A stretch of 64,000 bases of DNA from Oxalobacteraceae bacterium (GCA_013284265.1 JABTBR010000038.1:1-64000); one strand, 5' to 3'; shown: positions 19,046-28,106, numbered from the stretch's first letter. Program-made: numbers and translations. Notes: generated from the sequence alone by a model not told the origin.

Positions 19046-20245
19046 ATGAAAAAATTATTAATCGCAACGGCCGTTTGCGCGGCATGGAGCAGCGCCCACG
19101 CCGACGTCGGCAACGACGGCAATCTGAGCATCAGCGGCTTCGGCACGCTGGGCGTGGCCAAGGCCGACCTGGCCCAGGGCCAGTTCGTGCGCTACAACCA
19201 GGCCTCCGGCGCCGGCGACAGCCCGCGCATCGACCTCGACAGCAATCTCGGCCTGCAGGCCAGCTATAAGATCAATGACAGCCTGTCGGGCACGGTACAA
19301 ATACTGACCCGCAAGAGCACCAGCCCGGAGTTCACCACCGATCTGACCTGGGCCTTCCTGAAGTACCGCGTCAATGACGAGTTCAGCGTGCGCGTGGGCC
19401 GCATCGTGCAACCGACCTTCATGATTTCGGACTACCAGAACGTCGGCTACGCCAACACCATGATGCGCCCGCCGGTGGAAATGTACAGCCAGGCACCGAT
19501 CGAGGCGGCCGATGGTGCCGACTTCACTTACCAGCATGATCTGGGCGACACCAGCTTCAGCGCCCAGGGCTATGCCGGCACCAGCCGCGGCAAGCTGTTT
19601 ACCTCCACCACGCTGAGCATCGGCAGCTACCGCAACCCCGTCATGGGCCTGACCCTGACGGCCGAGCATGGCCCGCTGACGCTGCGCCTGGCGCACAACC
19701 GCGTCGAGATCAATTCCAACAGCGTCCCCATCGACCAGTTGCTCGATCGGGTGAGCACGCTGGGCTATTCCGGACTGGCCGCCGACCTGACGCTCAAGTC
19801 GCACAAGCATATCGCCTTCACCTCGCTGGGCCTGGCGCTGGACTGGAACAATATCGTCGCCCAGGCCGAATACGCCCAGCGCCGCTCGCGCGACAAATCC
19901 TTCCTGGCCGACGTCAACACCTGGTACGCCATGGCCGGTTACCGCTTCGGCAAGATACTGCCCTACTATGCCCACGCCGCCAACCACGATGTCGGCCATT
20001 CAATCAGCCTGCCGCCGGCCTTCCTGGCCACCCCGTTGGCCGGCGCCATCTCCGGCCTGATCAAGGCGACCGAACAGAAGACCGACCTGATCGGCGTGCG
20101 CTGGGACTTCGCCAAGAACGTCGCGCTCAAGCTCCAGGTCGACCGCGTCAGCCCGATCACCAAATCGGGCATGCTGGCCTATACGCCGGCCAACTATACG
20201 CAAAAGGTCACCGTCGTGGCCGCCTCACTCGACTTCGTGTACTAA
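19046..20245 (+). CDS. Porin-like outer-membrane beta-barrel, copy C
   Basis: A 399-residue barrel almost identical to copy B after residue 22; the signal peptide (MKKLLIATAVCAAWSSAHA) and first mature residues are clearly different. It ends in AASLDFVY. Differences in the mature chain are few and mostly conservative (for example L/F and AF/DL in the segment after EAADGAD), and may lie in a surface loop. The ATG at 19046 follows AAGGCAACAG. It follows the TolB-like gene by 58 bp and is followed by its binding-protein partner after 10 bp. Two near-identical channels with different leaders suggest different expression or export levels instead of different substrates. Confidence 0.82.
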   Translation: MKKLLIATAVCAAWSSAHADVGNDGNLSISGFGTLGVAKADLAQGQFVRYNQASGAGDSPRIDLDSNLGLQASYKINDSLSGTVQILTRKSTSPEFTTDLTWAFLKYRVNDEFSVRVGRIVQPTFMISDYQNVGYANTMMRPPVEMYSQAPIEAADGADFTYQHDLGDTSFSAQGYAGTSRGKLFTSTTLSIGSYRNPVMGLTLTAEHGPLTLRLAHNRVEINSNSVPIDQLLDRVSTLGYSGLAADLTLKSHKHIAFTSLGLALDWNNIVAQAEYAQRRSRDKSFLADVNTWYAMAGYRFGKILPYYAHAANHDVGHSISLPPAFLATPLAGAISGLIKATEQKTDLIGVRWDFAKNVALKLQVDRVSPITKSGMLAYTPANYTQKVTVVAASLDFVY

Positions 20246-20255
20246 GGAGAAAATA

Positions 20256-20663
20256 ATGACAAGCCTGAAACACACTGTCGCCCTGTGCCTGCTGGCCGCC
20301 TTCAGTGGCCTGGCCGGCGCGGAAACCGTCGTCATCGTCAGCCAGAAAAATCCCGCCACCCGCATGTTCTCGGAACAGGCCGCGCAATTTTTCCTCGGCA
20401 AATCGAACCTGTTCACCCCGGTCGACCTGCCGGAAAACTCGCCCGTGCGGGCCGACTTCTATCACAAGGTGGCCGACAAGGACACCGCCCAGGTCAAGGC
20501 GCTCTGGTCCAAGCTGGTGTTTACCGGCAAGGCGACCCCACCGAAAGAGTATGCCTCCGACGCCGAGGTCAAGAAGGCGGTGGCAGCCGATCCGAAAGCC
20601 ATCGGCTACATCAGCAAGGCGTCCGTGGACGACAGCGTCAAAGTGATTCTAACGCTGCCGTAA
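20256..20663 (+). CDS. Half-size periplasmic binding protein (PstS-like), copy C
   Basis: 135 residues, one residue different from copy B (FTGKATPP in place of FTGKGTPP), with the same signal peptide and the same fold segments. It lies 10 bp after porin copy C with AAGGAG in the gap. It is the last gene before the convergent M28 peptidase gene; the short 63-bp gap contains GC-rich inverted repeats that may serve as a terminator. As with the other copies, the absence of ABC transporter partners points to sensing, or to delivering ligand from the porin to a sensor. Confidence 0.8.
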   Translation: MTSLKHTVALCLLAAFSGLAGAETVVIVSQKNPATRMFSEQAAQFFLGKSNLFTPVDLPENSPVRADFYHKVADKDTAQVKALWSKLVFTGKATPPKEYASDAEVKKAVAADPKAIGYISKASVDDSVKVILTLP

Positions 20664-20726
20664 ACATCGGACGCGCGCCGGCCAATGCCGGCGTGCCCGC
20701 AGTACAAAAGGCGCCGCGGCGCCGCC

Positions 20727-22373
20727 TTATTGCGGCTTGTAGCTCAGCGTCAAGGTGTAGCTGGACGCGGCATAGCCGTTCAACAACACGTAGGCATCGC
20801 CATTGGCCGTGTAGTTCAGGATGCAGCTCTCGGCGCTGGTCGGGCCGTCGGACTTGCAGTCGTAGGTGGTGGTGGTCGGCACCCCGAGCTTGCGGGTGTA
20901 CAGATCGGTGTCGCCGCTGCCGCTGAGCACGGCCTTAAAGCTGCCGCCGGCCCCCACCTTGTAGGGACCATAGGTCTTCTTCTGGCCCTTGGTCAGGCTG
21001 CCGCTGAAGGTTTCAGTACGCTCAGGCGGCTGGGTGGCGCCGGCGCCGTCACTGCCCAGCTCCACCGCGTAGGCCAGCGCCATGCGCGCGAACTTGAGCG
21101 CATGGTCGGCCTGGTTGCCCGAATTGGCATAGGTGTCGTTGGCGGTGTGGATGTAGGGATTGTCCTGGCCCATCGCCGCCTCGAAGGGCATCGACGACCA
21201 GTAGCCCTGCGCCGTCCAGGAGGCGTGATCCGAGCAGGCATAGCCGCATTTGTCGTAGCCGATTTTCACCGTCGGCAGATAGGTGCCGAGCAGCTTGACG
21301 ACGAAATCGTTCTGCGCCACATCGGTGTAGTCGGTGTACATATAAATGTCGCTCGCCGAACCCTTGTAGTTGGTCATATCGAGCTGCATCACGCCGACCA
21401 CATTGGTGCCCGCGTTCTTGTGGCTGACGGCGATCTCCTGCGAACCGCGCAGGCCCACCTCTTCGGCCGCGTAGCCGATCATCTTGATGGTGCGGCGCGG
21501 CTTGTAGCCGCTGGCCACCATCACGCGCAGCACCTCGGTCATGCTGGCGATGCCGGAGGCGTCGTCGTCGGCACCCGGCGCGCGCGTCGTTTCGCTGGTG
21601 CCGTTGCCGTTGATCGAATCGAGGTGGCCGCCCAGCACCACCACTTCGCTGGCATTGTCGGTGCCGGCGATGGTCAGGATCACCGATTTCTGCGGCCAGG
21701 ACGCGTGGGTGAACTGGCTGACCGAAATATCGCTGCGGCCGGCCGCCATCGCAATCCAGCGCTGCTTGAGCCAGTCGGAGGCGTTCACGCCGTTGTTGGT
21801 GCTGTAGTAGCGGTTGGCGAAGGCCGACATGTCGACGATGGTCTGGCCGATATTACTGGCCTGCATCTGCGCCAGCATGGGATTGACCACCGCCTGCTGG
21901 TCGATCACATACGAAGGACGGGTAGGCGCGGCCAGCGCCATTTTGGCGGCCGGACGCAGCGCGCTCAGGCCGGCCGCTTCGCTGGGGTGGAACATGAAGC
22001 CGCCGCAGCGGTGCAATTCCTTGTGCACGGCCGCCGACAGGCTCAGCATCTGCTCCTCGTTCACTTCCACCAGGTGTACGCGCTCGGCCGCGCTGTCGCG
22101 GCTGCGCACCGCGCCGGCATTGACGCTGGCGTTGCCGCCGGCCAGGCGGCTGCCGTCGAAACCGCTGCCCAGGCTGCCATCGGCGTTGCGGGTATTTTGC
22201 GTACTGAGCGTGGCCGAACTTTCCCGCGCAATCGTCTGCGGTGCGATCTTCTGCAACTGGGCATAGGCGGCGTCGCCCACGGTGATCCAGATGGTGTTGC
22301 TGGCGGCCAGGGCCGGTTGGGCGGCGCCAGCGAACAAGCCAGCGACCAGCAGAGCGATGATGCGAGTTGTCAT
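20727..22373 (-). CDS. Secreted M28-family zinc aminopeptidase with PPC domain
   Basis: A 548-residue exported leucyl-aminopeptidase-like enzyme that trims N-terminal residues from peptides outside the cytoplasm. It has a signal peptide ending near PALAAS, a long propeptide, and an M28 catalytic domain with the zinc ligands and catalytic residues in GGHLDS, GADDDASG, AEEVGLRGS, LDMTN and SDHASW. A C-terminal pre-peptidase (PPC) domain covers the last 100 or so residues (ETFSGSLTKGQKKTYGPYKV to LTLSYKPQ). I chose the ATG at 22373, preceded by GGAGACGGAA, over one four codons upstream. It is transcribed divergently from valS. It resembles the Vibrio proteolyticus aminopeptidase type and probably serves protein scavenging. 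Confidence 0.92.
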   Translation of the reverse strand: MTTRIIALLVAGLFAGAAQPALAASNTIWITVGDAAYAQLQKIAPQTIARESSATLSTQNTRNADGSLGSGFDGSRLAGGNASVNAGAVRSRDSAAERVHLVEVNEEQMLSLSAAVHKELHRCGGFMFHPSEAAGLSALRPAAKMALAAPTRPSYVIDQQAVVNPMLAQMQASNIGQTIVDMSAFANRYYSTNNGVNASDWLKQRWIAMAAGRSDISVSQFTHASWPQKSVILTIAGTDNASEVVVLGGHLDSINGNGTSETTRAPGADDDASGIASMTEVLRVMVASGYKPRRTIKMIGYAAEEVGLRGSQEIAVSHKNAGTNVVGVMQLDMTNYKGSASDIYMYTDYTDVAQNDFVVKLLGTYLPTVKIGYDKCGYACSDHASWTAQGYWSSMPFEAAMGQDNPYIHTANDTYANSGNQADHALKFARMALAYAVELGSDGAGATQPPERTETFSGSLTKGQKKTYGPYKVGAGGSFKAVLSGSGDTDLYTRKLGVPTTTTYDCKSDGPTSAESCILNYTANGDAYVLLNGYAASSYTLTLSYKPQ

Positions 22374-22621
22374 TTCCGTCTCCATACAAAAAAGTTAACT
22401 TGCGAGACGGGCAAAGGTATTCTGTTCTTTTGGAAGAGTCAAAAAACTTCCATTAATCGACAAACGCACACGGAATGTTCAGCTTTTAACAAGCCTTGGC
22501 GAACATGGCGCGCCGCGCCCCGCAAATGCTCGAACAAGCCACGTCCGTGGCTAACTGCGCAAATCCGCGCAAAATTCGCCTGCGCCGGGGCCGCCGTCTG
22601 CGCATGGCTTGCGCTGTCATC

Positions 22622-22627
22622 TATAAT
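22622..22627 (+). promoter_or_regulatory. Candidate -10 box of valS
   Basis: TATAAT about 32 bases before the valS ATG. The -35 is poor, so only the -10 is claimed. The 285-bp gap from 22374 to 22658 also holds the divergent peptidase promoter. Confidence 0.45.
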
Positions 22628-22658
22628 GGTTGTTTTCGCAAATTTACCAAGCCAAATC

Positions 22659-25463
22659 ATGGAATTAGCTAAGTCTTTCGAGCCTGCCGACATTGAACAA
22701 TTCTGGCGTACCGAGTGGGAAAAGCGCGGTTATTACACCGCCGCCATCGACGCCGGCAAGCCTTCCTTCAGCATCCAGTTGCCGCCGCCGAACGTCACCG
22801 GCACCCTGCATATGGGCCACGCCTTCAACCAGACCATCATGGATGGCCTGACCCGCTACCACCGCATGCTCGGCCACAACACCGCCTGGATTCCCGGCAC
22901 CGACCACGCCGGTATCGCCACCCAGATCGTGGTGGAACGCCAGCTCGACGCGCAGAAAATCTCGCGCCATGATTTGGGCCGCGAAAAATTCGTCGAAAAA
23001 GTCTGGGAGTGGAAAGAAAAATCCGGCTCCACCATCACCGGCCAGATGCGCCGCATGGGCACCTCGCCCGACTGGGCCCGCGAATACTTCACCATGGACG
23101 AGACCCGCTCCAAGGTCGTCACCGAGGTATTCGTGCGCCTGCACGAGCAGGGCCTGATCTACCGCGGCAAGCGCCTGGTCAACTGGGACCCGGTGCTGGG
23201 TACCGCCGTGTCCGACCTGGAAGTGGTGTCGGAAGAAGAAGACGGCTCGATGTGGTACATCAAGTACCCGCTGGCCGATGGCAGCGGCTTCCTGACCGTG
23301 GCCACCACCCGTCCGGAAACCATGCTGGGCGACACCGCCGTGGCGGTCGACCCGACCGACGAGCGCTACCAGGCGCTGGTGGGCAAGATGCTCAAGCTGC
23401 CGCTGTGCGACCGTGAAATCCCTATCATCGCGGATTCCTACGTCGACAAGGAATTCGGCACCGGCTGCGTGAAGATCACCCCGGCCCACGACTTCAACGA
23501 TTACGCCGTCGGCCAGCGCCACAATCTGGCCATGCCATCGATCTTGACGTTGGACGCCAAGATCAGCGACGACGCGCCGGAAGCCTATCGCGGCCTGGAC
23601 CGCTTCGCCGCACGCAAGCAGATCGTCGCCGATCTGGACGCGCTGGGTCTGCTCGAACAAGTCAAACCGCACAAGCTGATGGTGCCGCGCGGCGACCGTA
23701 CCGGCGTCGTCATCGAACCGATGCTGACCGACCAGTGGTTCGTCGCGATGAGCAAACCGGCCCCGGAAGGCACTTTCTTCCCAGGCAAATCGATCGCCGA
23801 AACCGCGCTCGACAAGGTCGCCAACGGCGAAATCAAGTTTGTCCCGGAAAACTGGAGCAGCACCTACAACCAGTGGCTCAACAACATCCAGGACTGGTGC
23901 ATCTCGCGTCAGCTGTGGTGGGGCCACCAGATCCCGGCATGGTACGACGAGCAGGGCAATATTTTTGTTGCCGCCACCGAAGCCGAAGCGCAAGCCAAGG
24001 CCCTCGCCGCCGGCAGCACCGGCGCGCTGCGCCGTGACGCCGATGTGCTCGACACCTGGTTCTCGTCCGCGCTGATCCCCTTCTCGACCATGGGCTGGCC
24101 TGAGGAAACCCCGGACATCAAGGCTTTCCTGCCTTCGTCCGTGCTGGTGACCGGCTTTGACATCATCTTCTTCTGGGTCGCCCGGATGGTGATGATGACC
24201 GCCCACTTTACCGGCAAGGTGCCGTTCAACACCGTCTATGTGCACGGACTGGTGCGCGACTCGACCGGCCAGAAGATGTCCAAATCGAAGGGCAACACCC
24301 TCGACCCGATCGACCTGATCGACGGCATCGGCATCGACGCGCTGGTGGAAAAACGCACCACCGGCCTGATGAATCCGAAAGCGGCCGAAAAGATCGCCAA
24401 GGCCACCCGCAAGGAATTCCCGGAAGGCATCGCCGCCTACGGTACCGACGCGGTGCGCTTCACCATGGCCAGCTACGCCTCGCTGGGCCGCAACATCAAC
24501 TTCGACCTGGGCCGCGCCGAAGGCTACCGCAACTTCTGCAACAAGATGTGGAACGCCACCCGCTTCGTGCTGATGAATACCGAAGGCAAGGATTGCAGCG
24601 CCAGCGAAGCCGACCTGTCGATGGCCGACAAATGGATCATCTCGCTGCTGCAACGCGCCGAGCTGGACGTGGCCAAGGGCTTCGAAGACTTCCGCTTCGA
24701 TAACATCGCCAGCACCATCTACAAGTTCGTCTGGGACGAGTATTGCGACTGGTATCTGGAAGTGGCCAAGGTCCAGGTCCAGAACGGCAACGAAGGCCAG
24801 CAGCGCGCCACCCGCCACACCCTGCTGCGCGTGCTGGAAGTGATCCTGCGCATGGCCCACCCGATCATTCCTTTCGTCACCGAAGCGCTGTGGCAGACCG
24901 TCGCCCCGCTGGCCGGCAAGGCGCCGACCGAAGGCCTGTCGATCATGACCCAGCCTTACCCGCTGGCCAACACCGCCAAGATCGACGAGACGGCCGAAGC
25001 CTGGATGGGCCAGTTGAAAGCCCTGACCGACGCGACCCGTAACCTGCGCGGCGAAATGCAATTGTCGCCGTCGCTGCGCGTGCCGCTGATCGTCGAAGCG
25101 GGCAACGCCGTCGACAAGGCTGCCTTTGAAGGCTTTGCGCCCTACATCCAGTCGCTGGGCAAGCTGGCCGAAGTGAACATCGTCGATGCGCTGCCGGAAT
25201 CGCCGGCGGCCGTGTCCATCGTCGGCACCACCAAGCTGATGCTGAAAGTGGAAATCGACGTCAAGGCCGAACGCGAGCGCCTGTCCAAGGAAATCGCCCG
25301 CCTCGAAGGCGAGATCGCCAAGGCCAACGGCAAGCTGTCGAACGAGAGCTTCGTCGCCCGCGCCCCGGTCGAGGTAGTTGCTCAGGAGAAAGAGCGCGTT
25401 GCCAACTTCTCGGCGACGGTGGAAAAAATGCGCGAACAGTTTGCCAAGTTACCGGCAGCCTAA
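22659..25463 (+). CDS. valS: Valine-tRNA ligase
   Basis: Class I aminoacyl-tRNA synthetase that charges tRNA-Val and edits mischarged threonine. The 934-residue protein has the HIGH-type motif HMGH at 51-54 within PPPNVTGTLHMGHA, the editing domain (GDTAVAVDPTDERY, TPAHDFNDY), the KMSKSKGN loop near residue 540, and the C-terminal coiled coil (KAERERLSKEIARLEGEIAK). The ATG at 22659 starts MELAKSFEPADIEQFW, where homology begins; the long open frame upstream lies antisense to the peptidase gene and is not coding. A clear terminator follows at 25485. Confidence 0.98.
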   Translation: MELAKSFEPADIEQFWRTEWEKRGYYTAAIDAGKPSFSIQLPPPNVTGTLHMGHAFNQTIMDGLTRYHRMLGHNTAWIPGTDHAGIATQIVVERQLDAQKISRHDLGREKFVEKVWEWKEKSGSTITGQMRRMGTSPDWAREYFTMDETRSKVVTEVFVRLHEQGLIYRGKRLVNWDPVLGTAVSDLEVVSEEEDGSMWYIKYPLADGSGFLTVATTRPETMLGDTAVAVDPTDERYQALVGKMLKLPLCDREIPIIADSYVDKEFGTGCVKITPAHDFNDYAVGQRHNLAMPSILTLDAKISDDAPEAYRGLDRFAARKQIVADLDALGLLEQVKPHKLMVPRGDRTGVVIEPMLTDQWFVAMSKPAPEGTFFPGKSIAETALDKVANGEIKFVPENWSSTYNQWLNNIQDWCISRQLWWGHQIPAWYDEQGNIFVAATEAEAQAKALAAGSTGALRRDADVLDTWFSSALIPFSTMGWPEETPDIKAFLPSSVLVTGFDIIFFWVARMVMMTAHFTGKVPFNTVYVHGLVRDSTGQKMSKSKGNTLDPIDLIDGIGIDALVEKRTTGLMNPKAAEKIAKATRKEFPEGIAAYGTDAVRFTMASYASLGRNINFDLGRAEGYRNFCNKMWNATRFVLMNTEGKDCSASEADLSMADKWIISLLQRAELDVAKGFEDFRFDNIASTIYKFVWDEYCDWYLEVAKVQVQNGNEGQQRATRHTLLRVLEVILRMAHPIIPFVTEALWQTVAPLAGKAPTEGLSIMTQPYPLANTAKIDETAEAWMGQLKALTDATRNLRGEMQLSPSLRVPLIVEAGNAVDKAAFEGFAPYIQSLGKLAEVNIVDALPESPAAVSIVGTTKLMLKVEIDVKAERERLSKEIARLEGEIAKANGKLSNESFVARAPVEVVAQEKERVANFSATVEKMREQFAKLPAA

Positions 25464-25484
25464 GCAATTGATTTCCCTAGAGAA

Positions 25485-25507
25485 ACCGGCCTGGCGCCGG
25501 TTTTTTT
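25485..25507 (+). terminator. Rho-independent terminator after valS
   Basis: ACCGGC and GCCGGT arms around CTGGC, followed by a run of T residues. Confidence 0.88.
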
Positions 25508-25623
25508 ACGCACCGTGGGGGAAATAGCACGAGTGGTCAATTTATTTTCATAAAGACGCTCCAAAGCTGCAAGTGTTTGCTAAACTTTAAGATACATAAC
25601 AAAAACCCCACGGAGACCTCACT

Positions 25624-26082
25624 ATGCGTTCAATCAAACAAGTAGCACTCATCGCGGCCACCATCGCCGCTTCCGTCCTGGCCGCCCCGGTCTGGGCCCA
25701 GGATGCTTCCCCAGTTGGCCTGTGGAAAAACATCGACGATGTGACCGGCAAGCCAAAAGCGCTGATCCGCATCACCGAAAGCAATGGCGCGCTGCAAGGC
25801 CAGATCGAAAAGCTGTTCCGCGGCCCGAATGAAGAGCAGGCCCCGAAATGCGAGAAATGCGAAGGCGCCCGCAAGGACGCTCCTGTCGTGGGTCTGGTGA
25901 TCATGTCCGGCCTGAAAAAGGATGGCAGCGAATACACCGGTGGCGAGATCCTCGACCCGGACAACGGCAAGGTCTACAAGAGCAAACTGAGCCTGGCCGA
26001 CGGCGGCAAGAAGCTGAACGTGCGCGGCTACATCGGCATCCCAATGCTGGGCCGTTCGCAAACCTGGGTACGCCAGGAGTAA
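25624..26082 (+). CDS. DUF2147 exported protein
   Basis: A 152-residue periplasmic protein of the DUF2147 family, whose biochemical role is unknown. Signal peptide MRSIKQVALIAATIAASVLA with cleavage near VWAQ; the mature domain has VGLWKNIDDVTGKPKALIRI, CEKCEGARKD, VGLVIMSGLKKDG, GGEILDPDNGKVYKSKL and YIGIPMLGRSQTWVR, all characteristic of the family's lipocalin-like barrel. The paired cysteines in CEKC might form a disulfide. It is a single gene between two terminators (25485 and 26105), so it is probably transcribed alone. GGAGACCTCACT precedes the ATG. Confidence 0.9.
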   Translation: MRSIKQVALIAATIAASVLAAPVWAQDASPVGLWKNIDDVTGKPKALIRITESNGALQGQIEKLFRGPNEEQAPKCEKCEGARKDAPVVGLVIMSGLKKDGSEYTGGEILDPDNGKVYKSKLSLADGGKKLNVRGYIGIPMLGRSQTWVRQE

Positions 26083-26104
26083 GTCTTCCCTGCCCTCAGC
26101 AAGG

Positions 26105-26129
26105 ACCGGCCCGCGTGGCCGGTTTTTTT
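26105..26129 (+). terminator. Rho-independent terminator after the DUF2147 gene
   Basis: ACCGGCC and GGCCGGT arms around CGCGT, then seven T residues. Confidence 0.9.
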
Positions 26130-26225
26130 ATGCGCGTGCCAATCCGAAACTTTTCTTTTTAATAAGCCTGCCTTATAATTGTTTTTTTTGCATGCTTGAA
26201 TATCAAGCGGCTTCGAAACTGGGAG

Positions 26226-26942
26226 ATGACTTTGAAAAAATTACTGGGTTTGGTCTGCGGCATGGCGATGCTGGGTTCGGCAGAAGCGAAAGTCGTCAGC
26301 TACGACTTCACCGTCACCGTCCAGCACATCGTGGAGATGGATAACTTCAACCCGGTCTACGTGCAATCGAGCACCCGTCCGGGCGCGCTGGTATCGGTCG
26401 GCGAACAAGTACATGGCAGCTTCAGCTACGACACCGACACCCCGTTCAGTCTGGTCTATCAACCACCAGCACAGGCGCAGGGCAACTGGGTCTTGTATTC
26501 CGACCCGGCCCACTACAAGAATCCGATCGATGCCGTGTTCCAGAACAGCGGCCTGCATTCCACCGCGCCGGGCATGCCCACGACCAGCAACAACAGCGTA
26601 CAAGTGGCCGACAACGCGACCACCTTCCAGAATGGCGATGTCTTTTGGCTGGGCAACAGTGCTTCCTACCAGGGCGAGATCTTCACCAACTCCATCATTT
26701 TGGGTGATAGCACCGGCGCGGTCTTCAACAGCACCACGATTCCGGACGATCTGAACCTGACCCATTTCAACTACGGCAGCTACGCCTTCTCGCGCATGTC
26801 GGCCGATGGCCGCTGGGTGGAAGTCGATGCCGATTTCACTTCCCTGACCCTGTCCCCACCCCCAGTACCTGAACCATCGACCTACCTGATGTTCGGCGCC
26901 GGCGCCATGCTGCTGGCCTGGCGCAGAAAATCGCGCGGCTAA
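26226..26942 (+). CDS. PEP-CTERM anchored exported protein
   Basis: A 238-residue exported protein with signal peptide MTLKKLLGLVCGMAMLGSAE and a C-terminal PEP-CTERM sorting tail: VPEPSTYLMFGAGAML, a hydrophobic helix, then AWRRKSRG. Such tails are cut by exosortase/EpsH enzymes and hold proteins in the envelope or release them into extracellular polymer. The middle part (residues about 22-205) is a beta-rich domain with no motif I recognise; VQHIVEMDNFNPVY and FSYDTDTP are typical of PEP-CTERM beta-sandwiches. The start is uncertain: the ATG has GGGAG directly against it, and a TTG at 26196 is an alternative. No exosortase is in the window. It converges on pqqE with a 12-bp gap. Confidence 0.82.
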   Translation: MTLKKLLGLVCGMAMLGSAEAKVVSYDFTVTVQHIVEMDNFNPVYVQSSTRPGALVSVGEQVHGSFSYDTDTPFSLVYQPPAQAQGNWVLYSDPAHYKNPIDAVFQNSGLHSTAPGMPTTSNNSVQVADNATTFQNGDVFWLGNSASYQGEIFTNSIILGDSTGAVFNSTTIPDDLNLTHFNYGSYAFSRMSADGRWVEVDADFTSLTLSPPPVPEPSTYLMFGAGAMLLAWRRKSRG

Positions 26943-26954
26943 TACCTGAGCGCA

Positions 26955-28106
26955 TTACTTCTTGGCGCGCGCCAGCTTGCGCGAATTGGCGTCACTGCGG
27001 AACAGCAGCGGCTGCGCGCCACCTTGCCCGACCTGCGCCGCCTGGGCCTGGCGCACGATGCGCACCACCTTGTCGTGATCGGCTGATTTGCCGCACACCG
27101 GGTCGGCGTTGGCGGCATCGCCCGTCAGCGCCAGCGCCTGGCAGCGGCAGCCGCCGAAGTCCTTGTGCTTGTCCTCGCAAGTCCGGCAGGGCTCCTTCAT
27201 CCAGGCGTCGCCACGGAACTTGTTGAACGCGTCGCTGTCATACCAGATCTGCTGCAAACTCTGCCGGGTCACATGAGGAAATTCCATGTTCGGAATACTG
27301 CGCGCCGCATGGCAGGGCAAGGCGCTGCCGTCGGCCGCCACCGCCAGGAACACCGAGCCCCAGCCATTCATGCACGCCTTGGGCCTGTCCTCGAAATAAT
27401 CCGGCACCACGAACAGGATGCGCAGGCGCTTGCCGATTTTTTCACGCCAGGCATTGACCACCGCCTCGGCCCGCCGCAACTGCTCCTGCGAAGGCATCAG
27501 CTGCGCCCGGTTCACCAGGCCCCAGCCATAATATTGGGTGTTGGCCAGCTCCAGATACTCCACGCCCATCGCCAGCGCCATCTCGATGATGCGCTCCACA
27601 TGGTCGAGGTTGTAGCGGTGCAACACCACATTCAAGACCATCGGGTAATCATATTGCTTGATCAGCGCGGCCACGCGCGACTTCAGGTCGAAGGTGCGGG
27701 TGCTGCTGAGAAAATCGTTCATCTCCCGGCTCGAATCCTGGAACGACAACTGGATGTGATCGAGCCCGGCCGCCTTCAGGCGTGCGATGCGCGGCTCGCT
27801 CAGACCGACGCCGGAGGTAATCAGATTGGTGTAGTAGCCCAGCCTGTGCCCCTCGGCCACCAACTCCTCCAGGTCGTCGCGCAGCAGCGGCTCGCCGCCG
27901 GAAAAGCCCAGCTGTGCCGCGCCCAGCTTGCGTCCCTGGCGGATCACGTCCAGCCACTGCGCGGTGCTCAGCTCGTTCAGATTGCTGGCGTAGTCCACCG
28001 GGTTATAGCAGAAGGCGCAATGCAGCGGACAGCGATAGGTCAGCTCGGCCAGCAGCCACATCGGCGGCGCGACCGCTGGCGACACCGCTGCCGGGCGGGC
28101 CTGCAT
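26955..28106 (-). CDS. pqqE: PqqA peptide cyclase (radical SAM)
   Basis: Joins the glutamate and tyrosine side chains of PqqA by a carbon-carbon bond, the first step in making pyrroloquinoline quinone. The 383-residue protein carries the radical-SAM cluster motif CPLHCAFC near the N-terminus, the SAM-binding GFSGGEPLLR, and a C-terminal SPASM region with cysteines in CMNGWG, ALPCHAA, CRTCEDK and CRCQ. The ATG at 28106 has AGGTG upstream. A TTG that overlaps the pqqD stop (TTGTCTAG) would add about 25 residues, rich in Ala and Pro, and is possible. It ends the pqqABCDE operon; PqqD brings PqqA to it. Confidence 0.95.
   Translation of the reverse strand: MQARPAAVSPAVAPPMWLLAELTYRCPLHCAFCYNPVDYASNLNELSTAQWLDVIRQGRKLGAAQLGFSGGEPLLRDDLEELVAEGHRLGYYTNLITSGVGLSEPRIARLKAAGLDHIQLSFQDSSREMNDFLSSTRTFDLKSRVAALIKQYDYPMVLNVVLHRYNLDHVERIIEMALAMGVEYLELANTQYYGWGLVNRAQLMPSQEQLRRAEAVVNAWREKIGKRLRILFVVPDYFEDRPKACMNGWGSVFLAVAADGSALPCHAARSIPNMEFPHVTRQSLQQIWYDSDAFNKFRGDAWMKEPCRTCEDKHKDFGGCRCQALALTGDAANADPVCGKSADHDKVVRIVRQAQAAQVGQGGAQPLLFRSDANSRKLARAKK

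Larger units (their letters stand above)
19046..20663 (+). repeat. Direct duplication, second copy (partner 15270-16888)
   Basis: Second copy of the porin and binding-protein pair. The binding-protein genes encode proteins differing by one residue, while synonymous changes are visible towards the 3' end, so the copies are recent or have been homogenised by gene conversion. Confidence 0.9.

Noticed and set aside
20685..22658. A very long open frame running into valS that would add over 650 residues to the synthetase
   Set aside because: It lies antisense to the M28 peptidase gene, whose zinc motifs are clear. ValS homology starts at the ATG at 22659.
22665..25061. A 798-codon open frame antisense to valS
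   Set aside because: High GC content opens antisense frames. The predicted protein is rich in His, Gly and Arg with no fold signature, and valS is certain.
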